Source of the DNA: an uncultured Oscillospiraceae bacterium
GTDB lineage: Bacteria > Bacillota > Clostridia > Oscillospirales > Oscillospiraceae
DNA length: 7,905 bases
Direction: 5' to 3'
NCBI GenBank assembly: GCA_934659475.1
Contig: CAKUHX010000070.1
Location: 1-7,905 of the forward strand
Translations under genes and position numbers: made by a program
Part shown: positions 1 to 7,600 of the stretch, piece by piece
How the letters are laid out: each line of letters begins with the position of its first letter
Position numbering within the stretch: position 1 is the first letter of the stretch
Notes under the pieces: model-generated
What the model saw: only the letters and a program-made list of their open reading frames with translations
What the model was told of the DNA's origin: nothing
Databases searched by the model: none

Positions 1-541
1 GGTATAACAAAAGCACTGGACACTGGCCTAGATGATCTGTGAAGTTTTCCGGATCATTAACATTAAATGAATAAGATCCACCTCCTTGCAGCACTTCAAC
101 ATTATCACGAGAAACCCATCTACCAATTATAGGGTTATAGTGTCTGAAATTATAATATATTGCGTTTAACGAGGAATCCAAATATTCAGAAGAAAAACCC
201 CATCCTGATCTATCGCCGCCCAATCCAAAAGGCGCATAATTAATATTCATGATATCTATCGACGAAACTACGGAAGCAACATTCTTATTCCCATCCTGAA
301 AATACAAGAGCGTTCCATATTCATCACAAATTCGAGCAAGCGGCCGAGTCTCGATGGGTTCTGAAGGATCCCAAATTGTTTGTGTAATATTTAGATGGCC
401 TCCATATAAAGCATATGCGTCATCTCTTGCGATACGACGGCCAGCACGATCATACGACATGAAAATTGTTTTTGGAAGATTCCCTATCTCAGCAGGATTT
501 TCAAGATTGCCCCCTATAAGCAAACTCCATCTTATAGGCCT
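1..541. other. AT-rich C-terminal segment of the RHS gene, distinct from its GC-rich body
   Basis: A hand count gives 217 G+C in 1-540 (40%) and 116 in the adjacent 541-720 (64%). The frame is continuous across the change. Codon choice also switches: in the AT-rich tail 11 of 12 Asp codons are GAT, most Thr codons are ACA, and about half of Arg codons are AGA/AGG. The body favours GAC, ACG and CGC/CGT, with only a handful of AGA/AGG. The change falls between AAC (542-544) and AGG (539-541), inside the motif YNGENRPIRW. This fits a replaced gene end. Confidence 0.85.
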
Positions 542-3500
542 GTTCTCGCCGTTATACTCGACCGCCCACTCGCCCGTGGCCGTGACGACGTTCGTCTGGT
601 TGCCATCGAGGTCAAACGCCGACCGCTCGGAAACGCCACCGCGCACGATGCCCGTGTACTGGTTCAGCCCGTTCGCGACATACGTGCAGTTCGTGCCGCA
701 CTCGCGCGACCAAAGCCGGTTGCCGATGTCGTCGTAGCGGTAGGCGAACTCCGCGCCCGTGACGACGTTCGTCGCCAATGTCAACTCGCCACGCGCATTG
801 TAGGAATATCGCTCGTCATTCTTCGAGACACGCCTACCCGCCACGTCATACGTGTAGCGAAACGCCGAGTAGACGTCGTTCGAGACGAGCGTCACCAGAT
901 CGCGCTGCGGCTCATACTCCCATGTGACGAGCGCACCGTTCGGGTAGCGGAGCGTACGCTTCAGGTCGCATCCGGGATGATACGTCCATGCGAAATCGTT
1001 CGTACAGCTCGCCACACGCATTGCCGCGATGCGGCCTGTCGCTGGGTCGCGGGAGATGACCGTGCGCCGTTCGCCGTTGAGTGCGTAGCCGACGTCACGC
1101 CCGTAGGCGTCGGTAAAGCGTTCAAGGACATTCGTCCCCGCGATGCCGACAACCGTCTCGTTCGTGTTCGCGCCGTAGGCATCGTAGACGAATATCGTCA
1201 CACCCGCTGCGTCATGGGCCTCGATCTGACGTCCAAGCGCGTCGTTCCGCGTGGAGACGGTCGGCGTGCCGTCCGAATAGGCCGTGTTCGCGAGCGCACC
1301 CCATCCATCGTAGGCGTAAGACGTGTCGATTCCGCGCACCCAGATGCGCTTCACGCGACGGCCATTTGCGTCGTATTCATACCGAGGCCCCAGCCCGTCC
1401 GCATAAACCTTGTTGGTCATGAGACCGCTCGCCTCGTCGTAGAGCCAGCGCGTCACGTCGCCCGAAGCGACGCCCTTTGACTCGTCGCGGTAGGTCGTCA
1501 TCGAGACCCTGTTACCGAAGACGTCGTACGAATAACGGACGGGATAGGTCGCGCCGCCCTCGTAGGTCTTACGCCCGCGCAGATCGTACTCGTAGACGAC
1601 GGCGTGTCCGAGCGCGTTCGTGACAGCGGCGAGTCGCCCGAACCGATCATAGGCGTAGCGTGTCGGATTTCCCGCACCGTCATAGGTCGCCGCACGCCGC
1701 CCAACAGCGTCATACTCTGTGCGCGTCGTGTTGCCGCGTCCGTCGATCTCCGCACAGGCGCGACCGAGCACATCGTAGACGACCCGATTCGTGACCGCCG
1801 AAAGCGAGACGGTCTCCAACTGGACACCGAGCCGTGCGCGGGCACAGATGACGTTCGTCGCCTCCGGGACACGGCGACTCGTCGTGACAATGCCGTCCGC
1901 AAACTCCGTCCAGAACTCCGTGACGTTGCCACGCACGTCGATGCTCATGCGGTGCGCGGGATTCACCGCCGTGAGTCCCGTGAGCTGGACAAGTCGCGAG
2001 GCAACGAACGGCGTGATGGTTACATCGGAGCAAATAACAACGTTGGTCGCGACGTGCCAAATGGCACCGTCCACCTGTGCGTAGCGGGCATGGGATTCGT
2101 TTCTACGCCATTCTGACGGGTCGCCGGGACTCTTGCCCCCGACCGTGCGGTTCTCGGCGACGCGCGCGCCGAAGTCGTCGTAGGCGTACGCGATCGTCGG
2201 CTCGCCGTCGGAGGCGGTGCGGACAAGGCGTCCGTAGGCGTCGTACTCGTGGGCCGTCACGAGCGCCACGCCCCGGAAGCCGCTCCGCTCCTCGCGGATG
2301 ACCTGTCCGAGCATGTTCTCGCAACGAAAGGTGAAGCGCGGCGAATCCGGCGTCTCGCCACGCACGACGCGCGTCCAACGGATGCCGTCCGCCGTCACGC
2401 CGGAGATGCGGAACTCAGGCGTGACCGCCGTGCCCGTGACGGACCTAATCTCGCCTCGGACATCGCGCGACGTGATTTCCGTTGAGCCGTTCGGGTTGAG
2501 GACTGTCATCGTCAGCCCATTTGTCGAATAGTATATCGCCGTCTCGTTGCCGAGGATGTCTGTCCGCGCCACGAGCCGACCAAGAGGGTCGTAGCGGACA
2601 CACGTCGCGGGAATCCCCACGCGAGCCGCACGGTTCGTCTGCCATGAAGAGACCTGGCGTCCGAGGTCATCGTAGGCGTGGCACGTCGAGACCCATGTCA
2701 CGTTCGTCAGGTCGCGCGGCACCAGCCGCGAGACCTCGACCATGCGACCGTCCTCATCGTAGTCCCATGTCGAGGTCGATCCGTCCGGCCCCGTCTCCGC
2801 GACCTTGTGGCAGCAGTCCCACGCCGTCGTCGTCACCTGTCCAGCGAGGTCTTCGCTCCGGACGCACTTGCCCTCAAGGTTGTAGACGCGGCGCGTCCGG
2901 GCGACCGCATGCCACGAGTCCCCGACGAACGCCTCCGTGCGCGTCTCGACGACATCGCCGCGCGCGTTCGTGCGCGTCACGTCCCGCGTCGTCCGCCCCT
3001 CCGCCGGCGACGGGGTGCGCTCGTGCAGGTGCGTGACCGTCTCCGTCCAGACGTTGGAGGCGAGCGCATAGCCGTAGACGTCAAACTGCCCGTCCTCGTG
3101 GCGAATCGACTTCACCCGTCCGGAGCAGATGTCGTCGGCGACGACCGGATAATACGCCGTCACCGTGCGGAGCGCATCCGCGCCGCCGTACGGCGCGCCC
3201 GGCGTCCCGACGCGCTCAACGACATCCGTCAGCGACGAATAGACGTAGTAGGTGCGCTCGCACTCAATACCGTCCAGCGTCTTCACGACGGTGCGCGGAC
3301 GCATGTCGACGGGCAACGCGGCGTCGGACGGGTCTACCGGGTCATAGGAGTAGACAGTTTTCTCCGTCGCCACGTCCGCCCCGCCCGTCGTCTTCGAGAC
3401 GAGCCGGTCGGCGCCGTCATACGCGAAGTCCGTCCGCAGACCCGAATCACCAGTCTCGGTCTTGACCTGCCCCTTGCCGTTCCCGGCCGTCACGTACGTC

Positions 3501-4624
3501 CACGAGGTCGTCCGCGTCACGCCGCCAAAGCCCTCGACGTGGTTCGTCGCCGCGAACCCCCAGCTCTTCCAGACGTAGTTGTACTCGGATCGCGCCATCA
3601 GCTCGCCCGTACGGGAGCGAGACTCCTTCACCGTCCGCGCCTCCTTCGAGTCGATGACCGAGCGTTCACGAATCTCGCTCACGCCCGACGCACGAGTCAT
3701 CGACCAGTCGCCCTGCCGCCAGTCGAAGACCGAGACCTCCGGCTCGGCCTCGCCACGCCGGAAGGTGACGACGGCCCGGTTTCCGCCGTTCTCGCTCCGC
3801 ACAGAGACGTATCGAACCGGCGAGACTGCCGGAATCGGGTAAAGCCCCGTCGTGGCGTCCCGTGCGGGTAGAGCGTCGCCGACCGGATAGACGGACACCT
3901 CGTATCCGCCCTCCAAGACCTGTACATCCGCAAGGCGCGATGGCGTCAGGAACTGGCGCACGCCATCCGCGTCGTAGACAATATCGACACCCATCTCCGC
4001 CGAAGTCTGCACGACGCCGCGCGAGTCCGTTACGGACACCAACCTGCCGCGTGCGCCCGTCATGTCCGTCGCGAGGAAGCGGCGCACCGTGCCGTTGTTC
4101 TCGAACAGGTCGTAGTAGACGGGGGCGTTCGTGCAGGCCCAGCCGGCGGCGTCGACCATCATAAGGCGCTCGTCCATTTTCACGTGGATGCCGGGATCCG
4201 GTCGCCCCAGTGACTCGCCGACCGCAAAGACGAAGCGGACGGCCTCGCCTCCGGGATGGGAGAAAACGACCTCGGCCGGTGTCTCTCCGTCGGGAAGAAG
4301 CCTGTTGCCGATCCGCTTGAAGGTATATCCCATCACGGCGAAGAGCGAGTCCGGCGTGAACACCATCGGGGATTGGTCGTCGGCGAACACCTTAAGGGCG
4401 CACTTCTGGGAACCCGTCCATGGTGTCGTTCTACCCATATCAAGACTGACCTTGATGCAGCCGTCTGATGCGCCTTCGCCCGACTCGCATTCGCAGTCCG
4501 AGTCTGAGGCATTACACTCCGACGGCGGATTCGTCTGCGTACTGCCGCCGGCAAAGGCTACGGACGCGAATGCAAACGCCGACACAACCATAGCCAGCCG
4601 ACACCCCTGCAACAACTTTTTCAT
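1..4624 (-). CDS. Sec-exported RHS/YD-repeat protein, 3' end outside window
   Basis: The frame is open from the ATG at 4624 to the window edge (1,541 codons, no stop). Residues 1-25 form a signal peptide. Residues 37-56 hold four Cys. Residues about 60-390 form an N-terminal domain I cannot assign. From Y402-D403 to Y1391-D1392 run many YD repeats (e.g. RYDPLGRLVARTD, EYDAVGRRA, YAYDRFGRLAAVTN). The RHS-associated core ends with NAIYYNFRHYNPIIGRW (1487-1503), SRD and FTDHLG (to 1533). In known RHS, TcC and WapA-type proteins the YD repeats build a hollow beta-shell and the segment after the core is a variable, often toxic, domain. Here only eight residues of that tail are visible. Export by Sec resembles WapA-like wall/extracellular proteins more than PAAR-linked type VI RHS effectors, and no PAAR motif is seen. 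The gene follows the upstream CDS by 19 bases. GC and codon use change abruptly near residue 1362. The RHS family call is firm. A toxin role is inference. Confidence 0.95.
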   Translation of the reverse strand, partial: MKKLLQGCRLAMVVSAFAFASVAFAGGSTQTNPPSECNASDSDCECESGEGASDGCIKVSLDMGRTTPWTGSQKCALKVFADDQSPMVFTPDSLFAVMGYTFKRIGNRLLPDGETPAEVVFSHPGGEAVRFVFAVGESLGRPDPGIHVKMDERLMMVDAAGWACTNAPVYYDLFENNGTVRRFLATDMTGARGRLVSVTDSRGVVQTSAEMGVDIVYDADGVRQFLTPSRLADVQVLEGGYEVSVYPVGDALPARDATTGLYPIPAVSPVRYVSVRSENGGNRAVVTFRRGEAEPEVSVFDWRQGDWSMTRASGVSEIRERSVIDSKEARTVKESRSRTGELMARSEYNYVWKSWGFAATNHVEGFGGVTRTTSWTYVTAGNGKGQVKTETGDSGLRTDFAYDGADRLVSKTTGGADVATEKTVYSYDPVDPSDAALPVDMRPRTVVKTLDGIECERTYYVYSSLTDVVERVGTPGAPYGGADALRTVTAYYPVVADDICSGRVKSIRHEDGQFDVYGYALASNVWTETVTHLHERTPSPAEGRTTRDVTRTNARGDVVETRTEAFVGDSWHAVARTRRVYNLEGKCVRSEDLAGQVTTTAWDCCHKVAETGPDGSTSTWDYDEDGRMVEVSRLVPRDLTNVTWVSTCHAYDDLGRQVSSWQTNRAARVGIPATCVRYDPLGRLVARTDILGNETAIYYSTNGLTMTVLNPNGSTEITSRDVRGEIRSVTGTAVTPEFRISGVTADGIRWTRVVRGETPDSPRFTFRCENMLGQVIREERSGFRGVALVTAHEYDAYGRLVRTASDGEPTIAYAYDDFGARVAENRTVGGKSPGDPSEWRRNESHARYAQVDGAIWHVATNVVICSDVTITPFVASRLVQLTGLTAVNPAHRMSIDVRGNVTEFWTEFADGIVTTSRRVPEATNVICARARLGVQLETVSLSAVTNRVVYDVLGRACAEIDGRGNTTRTEYDAVGRRAATYDGAGNPTRYAYDRFGRLAAVTNALGHAVVYEYDLRGRKTYEGGATYPVRYSYDVFGNRVSMTTYRDESKGVASGDVTRWLYDEASGLMTNKVYADGLGPRYEYDANGRRVKRIWVRGIDTSYAYDGWGALANTAYSDGTPTVSTRNDALGRQIEAHDAAGVTIFVYDAYGANTNETVVGIAGTNVLERFTDAYGRDVGYALNGERRTVISRDPATGRIAAMRVASCTNDFAWTYHPGCDLKRTLRYPNGALVTWEYEPQRDLVTLVSNDVYSAFRYTYDVAGRRVSKNDERYSYNARGELTLATNVVTGAEFAYRYDDIGNRLWSRECGTNCTYVANGLNQYTGIVRGGVSERSAFDLDGNQTNVVTATGEWAVEYNGENRPIRWSLLIGGNLENPAEIGNLPKTIFMSYDRAGRRIARDDAYALYGGHLNITQTIWDPSEPIETRPLARICDEYGTLLYFQDGNKNVASVVSSIDIMNINYAPFGLGGDRSGWGFSSEYLDSSLNAIYYNFRHYNPIIGRWVSRDNVEVLQGGGSYSFNVNDPENFTDHLGQCPVLLLY
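26..304 (-). other. RHS-repeat-associated core domain
   Basis: About residues 1441-1533. It starts near LLYFQDGNKNVASVV and INYAPFG and contains the hallmark NAIYYNFRHYNPIIGRW, then SRD (D1507), then GGGSYSFNVNDPENFTDHLG (D1530). In studied TcC/RHS proteins this region closes the shell, and conserved Asp residues cut off the C-terminal domain after a DPxGL-type motif. Here the ending is D-H-L-G-Q: the Asp is kept but the Pro and final Leu are not, so self-cleavage is uncertain. Confidence 0.9.
581..596. repeat. 16-bp direct repeat, copy 1 (second copy 758-773)
   Basis: The string cgtgacgacgttcgtc occurs exactly at 581-596 and at 758-773, 177 bases apart, which is a whole number of codons. 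Both copies encode Thr-Asn-Val-Val-Thr in the RHS frame. It lies just inside the GC-rich side of the compositional seam. It may simply reflect a recurring peptide motif with fixed codon choice. Confidence 0.6.
758..773. repeat. 16-bp direct repeat, copy 2 (first copy 581-596)
   Basis: Exact second copy of cgtgacgacgttcgtc, in the same orientation and reading frame. See the entry at 581-596. Confidence 0.6.
4457..4516 (-). other. Short acidic Cys-rich segment after the signal peptide
   Basis: Residues 37-56 contain Cys37, Cys44, Cys46 and Cys56 among Asp, Ser and Glu (CNASDSDCECESGEG then ASDGC). In an exported protein these could form disulfides or bind metal. I do not recognise the motif. 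It leads into the unassigned N-terminal domain, which holds phrases such as VFTPDSLFAVMGYTFKRIG and DERLMMVDAAGW. Confidence 0.55.
4550..4624 (-). other. Sec signal peptide of the RHS protein
   Basis: Residues 1-25 have a basic start (MKK), a hydrophobic stretch (about residues 10-22, LAMVVSAFAFASV) and an Ala-Phe-Ala signal peptidase I motif with cleavage predicted before Gly26-Gly27. The sequence after it is hydrophilic and acidic. A lipoprotein box is absent: Cys8 lies before the hydrophobic core, not after it. The protein should therefore be exported across the inner membrane as a soluble or surface protein. Confidence 0.85.
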
Positions 4625-4632
4625 CTTGAGCA

Positions 4633-4639
4633 TCCTTTT
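4633..4639 (-). promoter_or_regulatory. Ribosome binding site of the RHS gene (AAAAGGA)
   Basis: On the minus strand AAAAGGA lies 8 bases before the ATG at 4624, a normal Shine-Dalgarno spacing. In-frame alternatives at 4633 (ATG) and 4642 (GTG) overlap or precede this site and have no purine tract of their own at proper spacing, so 4624 is preferred. It begins a clean signal peptide (MKKLL...). The site sits inside the 19-base gap after the upstream TAA, which favours co-transcription and perhaps translational coupling. Confidence 0.7.
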
Positions 4640-4643
4640 CACG

Positions 4644-7600
4644 TTAATTCCAGTTTATCGGCTTGCCGTTTTGGCGAATCACGGTACGATGGCAAACGGA
4701 TGTCGTCACACCACGCGCCTTGATGAAACGAATGACACAATGGCCGTTTTCATCGAAATCGCTCGGCAAAAGCGTCTTTGTGCGTGTGCCGTCCTCAAAG
4801 GTCACACCTGCAACGAAGATGGTGAGCCTCACACTCATCTCGTCCGTCATTGCGCCCAGCAGAAGCGAAACATCGACAAGCTGCGAGCCGTCGGGATAGG
4901 TCTTCGCCACGTGGTAGTAGGAGCCGTTGTCCGCCCAGATGGGCGTGACCTGGATCGCATCGGAGACGGCTTCGCCCTCTCCCAACCGCGAGACGAGTCC
5001 GAGATTCCGGTCACAGGACGTGAACAGCGTGAGATCCACACCGCCCACCACGCGGTTCGTCGCCATCACCTGAAGCCCAGAATCATGCTCCAGCAGATTG
5101 CGCGTCGAAAGGTCGGGGCAGGGAAGTGCCGAATCCCGATCCTGCATGATAACCGGATTTCGCATTGGGAATCTCGAACAGACGACCTCAATGAGCGCAT
5201 GCGAATCGTCCGTGTCGGACACGATCCCCGGCGCCGATACCGAGACAAGATACAGCCCTTCCTCCGTGAAGCGGTACGGCGTCGGCGCACGCTGCGTCCA
5301 GTTTGTCACCGACTGCCATTCGCCCGTATCATCCGCCCGCGAAAGGGATACCGCGCTCTCACGTGACCCGCAGCCGGCGATCCGCAGCGCGTCGCCAAGG
5401 CGAATAGCTAAAGCGTTCGTGAGGTAGGTACCATCGTAAGTATCAAAGGTGCGCCAAACAACATCAAAGGCATTGGAGATCGCACGATCAACGAGAGCAA
5501 TCCGCGTGACACCAGTTTCCGACAGCGGCACGTCGGCATAGAATCCGTCACCGACCGTCTTCGTCACCGCATAGACGGCATTCGTCTCCGCCGATTCGGC
5601 GGAAACCTCAAGGACATCGCGCCACAGGTCGTGCCCTTCCACACAAAGCGGCGAGACGAAGCTTTCGTAGGGCAGATTCTCGAAACCGGATGACCGAGCG
5701 CCGCGTCCGTCGCGCCAGTCATGACACCCGTTCCCGTCCGCGTCCGGCCCCCCGAAACACACGAAACGCAGACTCTTGACGACGAGAAACGTGTTCAGCG
5801 CCCAGTTATGCCATACGAGACGGAAGTCGTGATCGCCCGGCGAGACCTCCGGCAGAAAGAAATAGGCTTCCTTCAAGTCGCCGTAGGGAGCCGTGACAAC
5901 TTGGCGACAGACAAAAATTCCGTCGACGAAAAGAGAGACGTCAAACGTCGATGACCGTGAGAAGAACTCGTGTTGCCCAAGACGCAAGGCCAGGGCATCC
6001 ACACCCGACGCGGGAACCGAGAGCCGCCACGTGAGCGATCCGGCCCGCTCCGTCGCGTAGATGCCGCCGTCGTCCTCCGTCCGCCACGTTCCCGTGGTGC
6101 ACAGAACGGCGTTTGCTGCCGTCGCCTCGCCGACCTGAAGCGGTGTCCGCCACGCGATGTCGGCGACGAGCGGATCGCTGTGCACATTGCGGACCTCCAG
6201 CCCGTCGGGACACCCGTCGCCGTCCGTGTCGGGGTTCATGGGATCTGTTCCCAGGCGCCACTCGTCGATGTTCGGGAGGCCGTCGTTGTCCGGGTCGTCC
6301 TGCGCGTCGGCGGTTGCCGGATCGGTGCCGATGCGCAGCTCATCAATGTCGGGGATGCCATCGCCGTCCGTGTCCGCCGAAAAGGGATCTGTCCCCGCAA
6401 GGAACTCCTCCGCGTTCGTGAGCCCGTCCCCGTCCGGGTCGCCGTCCGCCGCAAGTACGGCCACCTCCAGCCGCGAGGTCGCGGACACGTTCCCGCCGTC
6501 GTCGACCGCCCACGCGACGAATGCGTACGTGCCCGTCGCGGCGTTCGCCACGGTCGCGTACGTATGCGATGACGCGGACTTGGCCAGCGCTTCGCCGTCC
6601 AAAAGGCCGATGTCGGTCTCGACCACGCATCCGGCGACATCCATCGCGGCTGCCGTCAGGCGGATCGTCGCGCCCTCGACATACCAAGGGTACGACGCCT
6701 CCAGTTCGACGTACGGCGGCACGTCTGCCGGGATATGGCAGATGGATTCGGCTGGGACGGGCTGCCGCGCGAAGCCGGGGCCGGACCACTCAAGCGACAC
6801 CAAGCCTACATCCTTCGGGGATGCAACGACCCTCAGCCTGTGCCAACCTGCGGATAGCCTGATTCCGGAGTCCGAAACTTGGGAATCGTCGACGTACACT
6901 TCCGCAGATGCCGGTGATGGGTGGAACAGGTAGAGTCCCGCCGCCGGGATCCAGACGAAGCCCTCGAACGCCCCCGTGTAGTCTCCGTTCGGAAGCCGTT
7001 CGGCCCAGAGCCCCGCCCGGCGGCGGCGCACGTCCGGCTCGAAGACGAGGGGATCAGTCCCCAACCGAAACTCATCCATGTTGTCCATGCCATCGCCGTC
7101 CGGGTCGGCGTGCGCGTCGGACGGGTCATTCGGATCCGTGCCGCACCTTATTTCCCATCGGTCCGGCAACCCGTCGCCGTCCGTATCTGGGTTCAGGGGG
7201 TCTGTCCCCGCCCTCCACTCGTCGATGTCGCGCACTCCGTCCCCATCGGCATCGCCATATCCCGTACGCTCAAGGTTCCCGAAATGCCTGAGTTCCCAAT
7301 CGTCCGGCAATCGGTCGCCATCGGCGGAGAGTCCCTGCGGACGGATCCTGGTCACCCTGACATCATCCAGAAGCGCCTCGCCGTCCCCAACGAAGCCGAA
7401 TCCCCGGAACGAGTCCGCGCCAGGCCCCATGCCCAGTCCTTTTGCTACAAGGACTCCGCCAACATAAAGGTCCCATTCCCTGCCTACATAGTCAAGTCGC
7501 ATCGTAATCCGCTGCCATGTGTCGAGGGCGACCTTCATCCGCGCATTCGTGACGAACGAGCCGCCGTCACAGAACACCACCCGCCCCTCCGTGTCGAACA

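Larger units (their letters stand above)
422..3427 (-). repeat. YD-repeat (RHS) array
   Basis: About residues 400-1401 of the RHS protein contain repeated Y-D-x-x-G-R/N units, among them FAYDGADRLVSK, WDYDEDGRMVEV, HAYDDLGRQVSS, RYDPLGRLVART, HEYDAYGRLVRT, VYDVLGRACAEI, YAYDRFGRLAAV, YEYDLRGRKTY, YSYDVFGNRVSM, YEYDANGRRVKR, YTYDVAGRRVSK and YRYDDIGNRLWS. Spacing is irregular, as is usual in this family. These units are the strands of the RHS beta-shell. A Trp-Asp-Cys-Cys-His-Lys stretch at residues 602-607 interrupts one unit. Confidence 0.95.

Noticed and set aside
354..737. Plus-strand open frame as a possible immunity gene near the RHS C-terminus
   Set aside because: It lies antisense to the RHS core and YD repeats. 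Immunity genes follow the toxin on the same strand, and no ribosome binding site is evident.
2678..3871. Long open frame on the plus strand (397 codons), opposite the RHS gene
   Set aside because: The product is Arg-rich and low in complexity, as expected from the antisense of GC-rich codons. The minus strand has unambiguous YD repeats here.
4625..4643. Terminator or separate promoter between the two genes
   Set aside because: The gap is 19 bases, with no hairpin plus T-run and no room for a promoter. Only a Shine-Dalgarno site is visible.
4131..5366. Plus-strand open frame of 411 codons crossing the gap between the two genes
   Set aside because: It overlaps both real genes, shows no recognisable domain or Shine-Dalgarno site, and its composition is that of a shadow frame.
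6171..7331. Spaced DNA repeats (tcgccgtccg...) as a possible CRISPR array
   Set aside because: The repeats are imperfect, unevenly spaced and fully explained by coding of Asp-rich calcium loops.
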